64,000 bases of DNA from Bacteroidota bacterium (GTDB lineage Bacteria; Bacteroidota; Ignavibacteria; Ignavibacteriales; Melioribacteraceae), in contig JAKAEE010000001.1 of assembly GCA_021820065.1 (NCBI GenBank), positions 1-64,000 on the forward strand. Reading direction: 5' to 3'. Positions 53,483 through 62,185 of the stretch are shown piece after piece. A program made the position numbers and the translations under genes. Within the stretch, counting starts at the first letter, position 1, and each line of letters begins with the position of its first letter. The notes under the pieces were generated by a model. It ran no database searches. It was not told where the DNA came from and was given only the letters and a program-made list of their open reading frames with translations.

Positions 53483-54331
53483 ATGGCAATTAATTCATTT
53501 AACGATTTAAAAGATAAAATTTGTGTTGTCACCGGTGCATCTGGAGTGTTTGGAAGAGTATTCGCCAAGGCATTGCTCGATGCGGGCGCTAAGGTTGCAA
53601 TAGTTGATTATAAAAGAGAAAGATGTGCACAAACAGCAGCCGCTCTAGAAAAAGAAACCGGAGGACATGTTCTTGGCACTGTTGCAAATGTCCTCGATAA
53701 AGAAAGCCTAGTTCAGGCAAAAATAATAATTAACAAAGAGCTCGGAAAAATTAATGTACTTGTAAATACTGCCGGAGGAAACTCGCCAAGTGCAACTGCT
53801 GCAAATGAATTTATCGATGAGAACAATATAAGTGATTTATCAAAATCATTTTTTGGGTTATCGCTCGATGGATTTAAAAGCGTCTTTGACTTGAATTTCA
53901 CCGGAACGCTACTTCCAATTATGATTTTTTCCGAAGATATGCTGAAGAGGAATGGTTCGGTAATCAATATTTCTTCTATGAATTCTTTCAGACCATTGAC
54001 AAAAATTCCGGCTTACTCGGCAGCAAAAGCCGCAGTAAATAATTTTACCCAATGGCTTGCAGTGCATTTTGCTAAAGCAGATGTTAGAGTAAATGCCATT
54101 GCCCCCGGCTTTTTCTTAACTAATCAAAATAGATTTTTGCTGACGGATGAAAAAACCGGCGAGCTGACTGCACGGGGGAAAAAAATTATTTCAAATACAC
54201 CCATGGGAAGATTCGGCGAACCGGAAGAATTGATAGGGACTTTGCTTTACCTTGCTTCGGACGCGTCTAAATTTGTCACCGGAATCGTGGTGCCCGTTGA
54301 CGGCGGATTCGGCGCATACTCCGGAGTTTAG
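53483..54331 (+). CDS. uxuB: SDR-type D-mannonate oxidoreductase (fructuronate reductase)
   Basis: 282 residues. SDR fold with TGASGVFGRVFAKALLDAG, the long insertion typical of the YjmF-type mannonate oxidoreductases (NSPSATAANEFIDENNISDLSKSFF), catalytic Ser (SS near 164-165), Y178 and K182, and the terminal VDGGFGAYSGV. It reduces fructuronate to mannonate. Placed directly after uxaE with a 14-base gap. Confidence 0.88.
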   Translation: MAINSFNDLKDKICVVTGASGVFGRVFAKALLDAGAKVAIVDYKRERCAQTAAALEKETGGHVLGTVANVLDKESLVQAKIIINKELGKINVLVNTAGGNSPSATAANEFIDENNISDLSKSFFGLSLDGFKSVFDLNFTGTLLPIMIFSEDMLKRNGSVINISSMNSFRPLTKIPAYSAAKAAVNNFTQWLAVHFAKADVRVNAIAPGFFLTNQNRFLLTDEKTGELTARGKKIISNTPMGRFGEPEELIGTLLYLASDASKFVTGIVVPVDGGFGAYSGV

Positions 54332-54398
54332 AATTATTTTGTTCAGTAGTTTTTGTTTACGACTAAATTGAATTCATAATTAAGAAGGATTAATAGAA

Positions 54399-55532
54399 AT
54401 GAGCAGCGGTTTAAATATAAAATCAGCCGGAGCTTTGGATTTTTTGTCGCTCGGTGCGTTAGTACACAGATTGGACCCCGGTACTGTCCCTTTTAGAAAA
54501 GCTACCGAATGCAGAATTCATGTTAGCGGCGGTGAGTTTAATGCAGCAGCGAATCTTGCAGATTGTTTCCGTTTGAATACCGGAATAGCCAGCGCAATAG
54601 TTAATTACCCTATCGGTGATTTGATCGCTGAAAAGGTTAGAGCAATGGGAGTCAAACCGTTTTTCAAAATGTTTAAACATAACGGCGTTAACGGACCTAA
54701 CATGGCAACCGTTTACAGCGATCAAGGATTCGGTATACGCGCACCGGTAGTTTTCTATAACCGTTCCAACGAGGCGGCGGCATTATTGAAACCGGGAGAT
54801 TTTAATTGGACCGAAATTTTTGGAAATGGAGTTAGATGGTTTCACAGCGGCGGAATTTTTGCATCGCTTTCCGAAACGACAGGCGAATTAATAATTGAGG
54901 CTATGAAAGCGGCAAAATCTGCAGGTGCAGTAACCAGTTTTGATTTAAACTTCAGAGCAAAACTTTGGAACATTTGGGGCGGTGAAAAAAAGGCGGTTGA
55001 AGTGATTGATAGAATAGTTAAACATGTTGATGTCCTGGTGGGCAACGAAGAAGATTTGCAGAAAGGTTTGGGAATCCCCGGTCCGGAAGTTGCTGCAAAA
55101 TCAAACATGCCTGCCCGCTCCGACGAAGCGGGAGCGAGGCGAGCCGGACAGGCAGGACTTGATCCGAGCGTTTTCTTTGGAATGATTGATAAGGTTACAT
55201 CGAAATATCCGCAAGTAAAAATTGTTGCTACTACTTTGAGAGAAGTTCATTCAACAAATCACCACAGCTGGAGCGCCGTAGCCTGGATAAACGGCAAAAC
55301 ATATTCTGCACCCACATGCGAGCTTAACGTTTTGGATCGTGTTGGCGGCGGTGATGGATTTGCGAGCGGATTTTTCTATGGATTGCTGACTAACGAATCA
55401 CCGGAAGAATCTGTAAAACTTGGCTGGGCTCACGGCGCGCTGCTTACTACATTTCCAGGTGACACAACAATGGCAACAATTGACGAAGTAAAAGCTTTTG
55501 CTAAAGGTGGATCGGCGCGAATTCAACGCTGA
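54399..55532 (+). CDS. kdgK: PfkB-family sugar kinase (2-keto-3-deoxygluconate kinase) with a palindrome-derived insertion
   Basis: 377 residues; AAGGA RBS. PfkB fold: HVSGGEFNAAANLADCF, TSFDLNFRAKLW, VGNEEDL and the anion-hole/catalytic NVLDRVGGGDGFASGF. It should phosphorylate KDG for the aldolase encoded downstream, though gluconate-type substrates cannot be excluded. Residues 236-253 (NMPARSDEAGARRAGQAG) are an in-frame insertion of a 47-bp G+C-rich palindromic repeat in a surface loop between EVAAKS and LDPSVFF. The protein probably tolerates it, since the active-site motifs are intact. Confidence 0.88.
   Translation: MSSGLNIKSAGALDFLSLGALVHRLDPGTVPFRKATECRIHVSGGEFNAAANLADCFRLNTGIASAIVNYPIGDLIAEKVRAMGVKPFFKMFKHNGVNGPNMATVYSDQGFGIRAPVVFYNRSNEAAALLKPGDFNWTEIFGNGVRWFHSGGIFASLSETTGELIIEAMKAAKSAGAVTSFDLNFRAKLWNIWGGEKKAVEVIDRIVKHVDVLVGNEEDLQKGLGIPGPEVAAKSNMPARSDEAGARRAGQAGLDPSVFFGMIDKVTSKYPQVKIVATTLREVHSTNHHSWSAVAWINGKTYSAPTCELNVLDRVGGGDGFASGFFYGLLTNESPEESVKLGWAHGALLTTFPGDTTMATIDEVKAFAKGGSARIQR
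55110..55156. repeat. 47-bp G+C-rich palindromic repeat inserted in kdgK
   Basis: Outer arms CCTGCC (55110-55115) and GGCAGG (55151-55156) enclose an inner stem CCCGCT/AGCGGG with a 7-base loop. Its base composition is far higher in G+C than the surrounding A+T-rich gene, and it encodes an Ala/Arg/Gly-rich peptide. This is the look of a dispersed REP/mobile palindrome. Confidence 0.8.
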
Positions 55533-55563
55533 TCGTTTCGAGTGTACTATTAAAACGGTTTGA

Positions 55564-56454
55564 TTGACAGTGATTAATAATCCTCATAAAATTTTAGACG
55601 AACTCAAACCTTCCAAAGAATTTTTCATTGGAATTGATTCCGACGGCTGCGTATTCGATACGATGGAAATAAAACATAAAGAATGTTTTTGTCCGGCGTA
55701 TATAAAATATTTTGGGTTGCAAAAAATTTCAAAGTATGCAAGAGAAAGCTGGGATTTTGTAAATCTCTATTCTAAGACCCGCGGCGCTAATAGATTTAAA
55801 GCTTTGGTTCGATCAATAAATCTGCTTAAAAATAGAAAAGAGGTAAGAGCAAGGGAGGCGGAGTTGCCGGATTTAACCCCTATTATTGATTGGATGGGAA
55901 AAGAAACAAAGCTTGGAAATCCCGCGCTTCAGAAATTTGCATCTGAAGTTAACAACCCGATTGTTGATAAGACTCTTGAGTGGTCAAAGGAGGTCAATTA
56001 TGTTATTGAGCAGATGGTTCACAACATTCCGCCGTTTCCTTTCTTTAATGAAACGTTGATGAAAATGGTAAAGAGAGCAGATACAATAGTCGTTTCTCAA
56101 ACGCCCCTTGAAGCTCTTGTGAGAGAATGGAAGGAACATGGGATCGATAAATACGTAAAACTAATTTGCGGTCAGGAGTACGGTACAAAAGCCGAGCACT
56201 TGAAATATTCTGCCGTAAGAAAATATCACCCCGATAAAATTTTAATGATTGGCGACGCACCGGGCGACCTTGATGCCGCCAAATCAAACGGAGCGTTGTT
56301 CTATCCGGTTAATCCCGGTCACGAAGAAAAATCATGGGAAAGATTTTACACGGAATCGCTCGATAAATTTTTCAACGGGACCTATAAAGGCGAATATGAG
56401 AATTCGTTGATCAAAGAATTTGAAAGCTATCTGCCGGAGAATCCCTCTTGGTAG
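55564..56454 (+). CDS. HAD-superfamily phosphatase-like protein
   Basis: 296 residues from a TTG at 55564 (a GTG at 55570 is an alternative; neither has a good RBS). Motif I is FIGIDSDGCVFDTMEIKH (D25, D27); motif II-type Ser/Thr in IVVSQTPLEAL, a Lys in GTKAEHLKY and motif IV MIGDAPGDLDAAKSNG. HAD enzymes of this kind dephosphorylate sugar phosphates. In this operon a sugar-acid phosphate is a reasonable guess, but the substrate is unknown. Confidence 0.82.
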   Translation: MTVINNPHKILDELKPSKEFFIGIDSDGCVFDTMEIKHKECFCPAYIKYFGLQKISKYARESWDFVNLYSKTRGANRFKALVRSINLLKNRKEVRAREAELPDLTPIIDWMGKETKLGNPALQKFASEVNNPIVDKTLEWSKEVNYVIEQMVHNIPPFPFFNETLMKMVKRADTIVVSQTPLEALVREWKEHGIDKYVKLICGQEYGTKAEHLKYSAVRKYHPDKILMIGDAPGDLDAAKSNGALFYPVNPGHEEKSWERFYTESLDKFFNGTYKGEYENSLIKEFESYLPENPSW

Positions 56455-56468
56455 TAAGGACATAATCA

Positions 56469-57761
56469 ATGCAGTATTTTGCACTTGGAAGCGAGAAAGA
56501 CATTTTGAGTTATGACGACTTACGTGAAGGAATCTACTCGGCGTTAAGCAAATTGGGACAGAAGAAAAAAGTCTTAGCGGTTCCGCCGGATTACACGCGT
56601 TATCATTCCCAGGCAGGTATTCTTACAAAATTTGTTTATCAATATTATAAAGAAGCCCTCACCGATGTGCTGCCTGCTACAGGAACACATTTCAAAATGA
56701 CGGACCGTGAAATCGAAACGATGTACGAAGATGTGCCAAAGAATTTGTTCCGTGTGCACAACTGGAGAAATGATCTGACAACACTCGGAGAAGTTCCGTC
56801 AGATTTTATCCGTAATGTATCGGAAGGAAAACTTAGTTATAGCTGGCCTGCACAAGTCAATAAACTTCTTGTTGAAGGAAATTATGATTTGATTCTTTCA
56901 ATTGGCCAAGTTGTTCCTCATGAAGTTGTTGGTATGGCAAACTACAACAAAAATATTTTTGTTGGAACCGGCGGGCAGGAAGGAATCAATAAAAGTCATT
57001 TTCTTGGTGCCGTTTACGGAATGGAAAGAATGATGGGAAAAGCCGATACGCCGGTGAGAAGAGTTTTGAATTATGCTTCGGATAATTTTGCCAAACATCT
57101 GCCGATTGTTTATGTATTAACAGTTGTTGGCAAAGATGAAACCGGCAGACTTGTTGTCCGCGGTCTTTATATTGGAGATGATTACGAAAGTTTCGAACAA
57201 GCATCGGCGCTTTCCTTAAAAGTTAATTTTGAAATGTTGGAACAGCCGCTAAAAAAAGTTGTAGTCTATTTAGATCCTTCCGAATTTAAGAGCACCTGGC
57301 TCGGAAATAAAAGCGTTTACAGAACGAGGATGGCAATAGATAACGGGGGTGAACTTGTTGTTCTTGCACCCGGATTAAGAGAGTTTGGCGAAGACAAAGC
57401 TATAGATGAACTAATAAGAAAATACGGATATAGTACAACGCCCGAAATATTGGAATTGGTTGAAAAGCAAAACGATCTGAAAAATAATTTAAGCGCTGCC
57501 GCCCACCTTATACATGGATCCTCGGAAAATCGATTTACCATTACATACTGCCCGGGACATTTAACTCAAGAAGAAATAGAGAGTGTTAACTTTTCGTACG
57601 CAAATCTCAACAAGATGATTGATAAATATAATCCCGAAAAATTAAAGGATGGCATCAACATCATGCCAGATGGAGAAGAAATATTTTATATATCTAACCC
57701 CGCCCTTGGTTTATGGGCAGGCAAAGAAAGATTTTACAATAATGAAAGGAAAAACAAATGA
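56469..57761 (+). CDS. LarA-family nickel-pincer racemase/epimerase, possibly mannonate/gluconate 2-epimerase
   Basis: 430 residues; AAGGA RBS. N-terminal DUF2088 (LarA) domain: DYTR (41-44), GTHFKMTD with H74, PHEVVG with H151, NYNKNI with K161 and NKSHFLGA with H177. The spacing H151-K161-H177 equals H174-K184-H200 of lactate racemase, so the covalent nickel-pincer nucleotide could be held. LarA relatives are known that epimerise C2 of hydroxy acids, including D-gluconate. In a uronate operon without mannonate dehydratase, mannonate-gluconate interconversion is an attractive reading. Lactate racemisation seems unlikely here. Confidence 0.8.
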   Translation: MQYFALGSEKDILSYDDLREGIYSALSKLGQKKKVLAVPPDYTRYHSQAGILTKFVYQYYKEALTDVLPATGTHFKMTDREIETMYEDVPKNLFRVHNWRNDLTTLGEVPSDFIRNVSEGKLSYSWPAQVNKLLVEGNYDLILSIGQVVPHEVVGMANYNKNIFVGTGGQEGINKSHFLGAVYGMERMMGKADTPVRRVLNYASDNFAKHLPIVYVLTVVGKDETGRLVVRGLYIGDDYESFEQASALSLKVNFEMLEQPLKKVVVYLDPSEFKSTWLGNKSVYRTRMAIDNGGELVVLAPGLREFGEDKAIDELIRKYGYSTTPEILELVEKQNDLKNNLSAAAHLIHGSSENRFTITYCPGHLTQEEIESVNFSYANLNKMIDKYNPEKLKDGINIMPDGEEIFYISNPALGLWAGKERFYNNERKNK

Positions 57762-59227
57762 GCAACAGTAATTTTTCTGGCAAAGCTGATATTGGATTAG
57801 TCGGTCTTGCCGTGATGGGTGAGAATTTAGTTTTGAATATGGAAAGTCATGGGTTTACCGTAGCAGTATTTAATAGAACGGTTGATAAGGTCGATCACTT
57901 TGTAAACGGACGAGGCAAAGGAAAGAACATAATTGGAACGCACTCAATAGAAGAACTAATTGCAAGTCTGAAATCGCCAAGAAAAATAATGTTAATGGTT
58001 AAAGCTGGACAAGCAGTTGATGATTTTATCGAACTTCTAATTCCACATTTGGATAAAGGCGACATAATTATTGACGGCGGCAATTCACATTACCCTGATT
58101 CGATAAGACGAACAAAATATTTGGAGGACAAAGGATTTCTGTTTATCGGAACCGGAGTTTCCGGCGGAGAAGAAGGCGCGTTGAAAGGTCCCTCAATCAT
58201 GCCCGGTGGTTCAACCGCTGCATGGCCGTTTGTTAAACCTATATTTCAGTCAATCGCTGCTAAGGTTGAAGACGGAACGCCATGTTGCGATTGGGTTGGT
58301 GAAAACGGCGCCGGTCATTTTGTAAAAATGGTTCACAACGGAATTGAGTACGGCGATATGCAGCTTATCTGCGAAGCATATCAAATCATGAAAGATCTAC
58401 TTGGAATGAGCTACGATGAGATGCACGACGTATTTAAGAATTGGAATGAAGGAGAGTTAGACAGCTACTTGATTGAAATTACAAGAGACATTCTTGCTTA
58501 TAAAGATGAAGATGGAAAACCACTCGTCGAAAAAATTCTTGATACAGCCGGACAAAAAGGAACCGGCAAATGGACTGTTCTCGCGTCCCTTGATTTCGGT
58601 GCGCCGCTTACATTGATCGGTGAAGCCGTTTACGGAAGAACTTTATCGGCATCGAAGGATGAAAGAGTTGAAGCATCAAAAATTCTTAGCGGACCGAAAC
58701 CTAAATTCGATGGCGACAAAAAGAAATTCATCGAAGATTTGAAACAAGCATTGTATGCATCCAAACTTGTTTCGTATGCGCAAGGTTATGTGTTGATGAA
58801 ATATGCGGCAAAAGAAAACGGTTGGAACTTGAACAACGGCGGAATCGCATTGATGTGGCGCGGCGGTTGTATCATTCGTTCTGCTTTCTTGGGAAAAATA
58901 AAAGAAGCGTTCGACAAGAATCCGAATCTATCGAACTTATTACTTGATCCGTTCTTCAAAGAAAAAATTGAAGCTACGCAAGATTCTTGGAGAAGAGTAG
59001 TTTCTAGATCAGTGATGAACGGTATTTGGATTCCCGCTTTGTCAACTGCATTGAATTACTTTGACGGATTTAGAAATGGAAGACTGCCTGCAAATCTTCT
59101 TCAAGCACAGCGTGATTATTTCGGCGCGCACACTTACGAACGAGTTGATAAACCTCGCGGACAATTTTTCCATACCAATTGGACAGGTCACGGCGGAACT
59201 ACTGCATCGACAACATATAATGTTTAA
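57758..59227 (+). CDS. gnd: 6-phosphogluconate dehydrogenase (decarboxylating)
   Basis: 489 residues, the long form. NADP-loop IGLVGLAVMGENLVLNMESHGF, VSGGEEGALKGPSIMPGG, catalytic Lys/Glu region AGHFVKMVHNGIEYGDMQLI, and the C-terminal domain with GQKGTGKWT and RDYFGAHTYER. Converts 6-phosphogluconate to ribulose 5-phosphate, CO2 and NADPH. It starts within the stop codon of the LarA-like gene (ATGA), so the two are translationally coupled, which links gluconate formation to the pentose phosphate path. Confidence 0.97.
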   Translation: MSNSNFSGKADIGLVGLAVMGENLVLNMESHGFTVAVFNRTVDKVDHFVNGRGKGKNIIGTHSIEELIASLKSPRKIMLMVKAGQAVDDFIELLIPHLDKGDIIIDGGNSHYPDSIRRTKYLEDKGFLFIGTGVSGGEEGALKGPSIMPGGSTAAWPFVKPIFQSIAAKVEDGTPCCDWVGENGAGHFVKMVHNGIEYGDMQLICEAYQIMKDLLGMSYDEMHDVFKNWNEGELDSYLIEITRDILAYKDEDGKPLVEKILDTAGQKGTGKWTVLASLDFGAPLTLIGEAVYGRTLSASKDERVEASKILSGPKPKFDGDKKKFIEDLKQALYASKLVSYAQGYVLMKYAAKENGWNLNNGGIALMWRGGCIIRSAFLGKIKEAFDKNPNLSNLLLDPFFKEKIEATQDSWRRVVSRSVMNGIWIPALSTALNYFDGFRNGRLPANLLQAQRDYFGAHTYERVDKPRGQFFHTNWTGHGGTTASTTYNV

Positions 59228-59268
59228 TCACTCTCGAACGTAGGTTAAAGTATACTAAGAGGAATAAA

Positions 59269-60102
59269 ATGGAATTAAGATATTCACCCGATCAAAATGG
59301 TTTTAAGAAAATGACCACCGAAGAATTACGAAAATCATTTTTGATGGAAAATCTATTTATGATCAATGAATTACCGATGGTCTATTCGGACATTGATAGA
59401 TCGATAACAGGTACTGCTGTTCCATCAGGTAAAACATTAAGACTGACGGCCGCTAAAAAAGAAATGGCAGCAGCATATTTTACCGAAAGAAGAGAAATCG
59501 GCGTGATCAATATCGGTAAAGAAGGATCAATTATAATCGAAAGCAAAGAATATAAAATGAATTACCGTGACTGCCTTTATATCGGCAGGGGTTCAAAAGA
59601 AATTGAATTTAAAAGTGCCGCAGGCAAATATCCCGCCCAATTTTATTTTGTCAGTTATCCTGCACATAAAGAATATCCTACGAAGCATATAAAATTTGAA
59701 GATGCAATTCATAAAAAGTTAGGTTCAAAAGAGCATGCAAATGAAAGGACAATCAATCAGTACATTTTACCTGAAACGGTCCAAACTTGCCAGTTGACTA
59801 TGGGGTTAACCGACCTGGAGATAGGAAGTGTTTGGAATACTATGCCCGCTCATACACATCAGAGACGTTCGGAAGTTTATATGTATTTCAATATCAAACC
59901 GGAAGCATTCGTTGTTCACATATTGGGTGAGCCAAATGAAACGCGGCACATAGTCATTAGAGATCGGCAAGCTGTTCTTTCTACAAGCTGGTCTATGCAT
60001 GCCGGCTGCGGGACACAAAATTATTCTTTCATTTGGGCAATGGGTGGAGAGAATCAAGTGTTTGATGATATGGATTCTGTTGAAATGAAGAACATTAAAT
60101 AA
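59269..60102 (+). CDS. kduI: 5-dehydro-4-deoxy-D-glucuronate isomerase KduI
   Basis: 277 residues. Cupin fold; zinc ligands H195, H197, E202 and H244 in PAHTHQRRSEVYMYF and SWSMHAGCG correspond one-to-one to those of E. coli KduI. Converts DKI to DKII from pectin or alginate lyase products, upstream of KduD. AGAGGA RBS. Confidence 0.96.
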   Translation: MELRYSPDQNGFKKMTTEELRKSFLMENLFMINELPMVYSDIDRSITGTAVPSGKTLRLTAAKKEMAAAYFTERREIGVINIGKEGSIIIESKEYKMNYRDCLYIGRGSKEIEFKSAAGKYPAQFYFVSYPAHKEYPTKHIKFEDAIHKKLGSKEHANERTINQYILPETVQTCQLTMGLTDLEIGSVWNTMPAHTHQRRSEVYMYFNIKPEAFVVHILGEPNETRHIVIRDRQAVLSTSWSMHAGCGTQNYSFIWAMGGENQVFDDMDSVEMKNIK

Positions 60103-60128
60103 TCAATTTAAATTTTTGAATTGAGTAT

Positions 60129-60767
60129 ATGGATAAAATATTAGAACAGATTGGTATATACGGAATTATTCCGGTTATAATTATTGATAACGCGGAAAAC
60201 TCTATTCCGCTTGCAGATGCATTGATAGGAGGCGGATTGCCGGTAGGCGAAGTAACCTTTAGAACTAAGGCGGCTAAAGAATCGATGGAAAAAATTGCAA
60301 AAAAATTTCCGGAAATGTTATTAGGCGCCGGAACGGTTCTTTCAATTGAACAGGTGAAAAGTGCGGTTGATTCCGGGGCAAAATTTATTGTTTCTCCGGG
60401 ATTAAATCCTAAAGTTGTTGAGTATTGTTTGACCAAAAACATTCCGATAACACCCGGAATTGCTACTCCTACAGAAATAGAACGTGCTTTAGAATTTAAC
60501 TTAGAAGTTGTAAAGTTTTTTCCTGCTGAATCACTTGGCGGTCTGAATTATTTAAAAGCCATATCTGCACCTTTTGGAAATCTCAGATTCATTCCTACCG
60601 GCGGAATAGATGAAAGAAATCTTCTAAGCTATTTGCAGTTTCCAAAAGTGTTGGCTTGCGGCGGAAGCTGGATGGTGAAGAGCGATCTGATTTCAAATAA
60701 AAAATTTGACGAGATAAAAAAAATAACTTTAGAAGCTTTAGCTATTTCTAAATCAAAACATAAATGA
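60129..60767 (+). CDS. eda: 2-keto-3-deoxy-6-phosphogluconate aldolase
   Basis: 212 residues, TIM barrel. Schiff-base Lys K129 in EVVKFFPAES, catalytic Glu E41 and Arg R45 in GEVTFRTKAA, and LGAGTV and PTGGID. Cleaves KDPG to pyruvate and glyceraldehyde 3-phosphate, finishing the KdgK route. Confidence 0.95.
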   Translation: MDKILEQIGIYGIIPVIIIDNAENSIPLADALIGGGLPVGEVTFRTKAAKESMEKIAKKFPEMLLGAGTVLSIEQVKSAVDSGAKFIVSPGLNPKVVEYCLTKNIPITPGIATPTEIERALEFNLEVVKFFPAESLGGLNYLKAISAPFGNLRFIPTGGIDERNLLSYLQFPKVLACGGSWMVKSDLISNKKFDEIKKITLEALAISKSKHK

Positions 60768-60850
60768 AAAAGCAAAATGTTGCATGAGAATAATATTGGT
60801 ACAAAACGATAAAACTAATTGCAACTCAAATTAAAAACGGAGAAAACCTG

Positions 60851-62146
60851 ATGGAAGAGAAAATGAAAGTCGGCAAATACCGTTGGACAATTCTTTCATT
60901 AGTATTTTTTGCGACAACGGTAAACTATCTTGATCGGCAAGTTATCAGCTTATTGAAAGATGATTATCTGCAGCCTTTATTCCACTGGTCGGAAACTGAT
61001 TACGCAAATATCATAGTTGTCTTTCAGATTTTGTATGCCGTGGGAATGCTTGGTGCCGGCTGGGTAATAGATAAGATAGGGACAAAACTTGGATATGCAT
61101 TGTCTTTGGCAATTTGGAGTCTTGCCTCGATAGGTCATGCATTTGCCCGCAGCACAGTTGGGTTTATGGCTGCAAGAGGTTTATTGGGAGTAAGTGAATC
61201 CGGGAACTTTCCTGCTGCAATCAAAACTGTTGCCGAATGGTTTCCTAAAAAAGAAAGGGCACTTGCTACCGGGCTTTTTAATTCTGGATCGAATGTTGGC
61301 GCTATCATTGCACCGTTAACCGTACCGTTAATTGCAATTTCGTTTGGCTGGCAATGGGCTTTCATCATTACCGGTGCCATCGGATTAATATGGTTAATCT
61401 TTTGGTTAGTCGTTTATGAAATTCCATCTAAGCATAAAAAATTAACTAAACAAGAATTCGAATATATCCACAGCGACAAAGATGAAGTATCAAATAATGT
61501 CGAGAAGGTAAAGTGGTTTAAACTGTTGGCTTATCGTCAAACATGGGCATTTGTCATTGGAAAATTTCTAACCGATCCGATCTGGTGGTTTTATCTCTTC
61601 TGGCTTCCTTCGTTTCTATTTCAACAATATGGAATGTCCCAAACGGATCTTGCGCTTCCAATCGCTCTGGTTTATACGATGACGACTTTTGGAAGCGTAT
61701 TTGGCGGATGGTTCTCCGGAGCTTTAATAAATAAAGGTTGGCCGGTTTATAAAGCTCGTCGAACAGCAATGCTTGTCTTTGCATTAGCCGTTCTTCCGGT
61801 TGTGTCCGCTCAGGCTTTAGGTCAATACAGTCATTGGTATGCAATACTAATTGTTGGATTGGCTGCGTCAGCTCATCAAGCGTGGTCGGCAAATATATTT
61901 ACAACAGCATCAGATATGTTTCCGAAAAAAGCAGTTGCTTCAATTACCGGCTTGGGAGGAATGGCCGGAGGTGTCGGCGGAATTTTGATTGCAAAATTAG
62001 CAGGTGCCCTGCTTGATTATTACAAAGCTCTTAACAGCATAACAACAGGCTACTATATAATGTTTATCGTGTGCGGATTAGCTTACTTAACCGCGTGGAT
62101 TATTTTTAACATTCTAGCGCCAAAAATGAAAAGGGTGGAAATTTAG
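60851..62146 (+). CDS. MFS hexuronate transporter (ExuT-like)
   Basis: 431 residues, 12 membrane helices, CGGAG RBS. The ACS-family signature TTVNYLDRQVISLL, AGWVIDKIGTKLGYALSLAIW and RGLLGVSESGNFPAAIKTVAEWFPKKERALATG match glucuronate/galacturonate importers. Position between eda and uxaC supports hexuronate uptake by proton symport. Confidence 0.92.
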   Translation: MEEKMKVGKYRWTILSLVFFATTVNYLDRQVISLLKDDYLQPLFHWSETDYANIIVVFQILYAVGMLGAGWVIDKIGTKLGYALSLAIWSLASIGHAFARSTVGFMAARGLLGVSESGNFPAAIKTVAEWFPKKERALATGLFNSGSNVGAIIAPLTVPLIAISFGWQWAFIITGAIGLIWLIFWLVVYEIPSKHKKLTKQEFEYIHSDKDEVSNNVEKVKWFKLLAYRQTWAFVIGKFLTDPIWWFYLFWLPSFLFQQYGMSQTDLALPIALVYTMTTFGSVFGGWFSGALINKGWPVYKARRTAMLVFALAVLPVVSAQALGQYSHWYAILIVGLAASAHQAWSANIFTTASDMFPKKAVASITGLGGMAGGVGGILIAKLAGALLDYYKALNSITTGYYIMFIVCGLAYLTAWIIFNILAPKMKRVEI

Positions 62147-62185
62147 AGCGTGTGTGATAGTTCACTTTAACAGATTGGAGATAAG

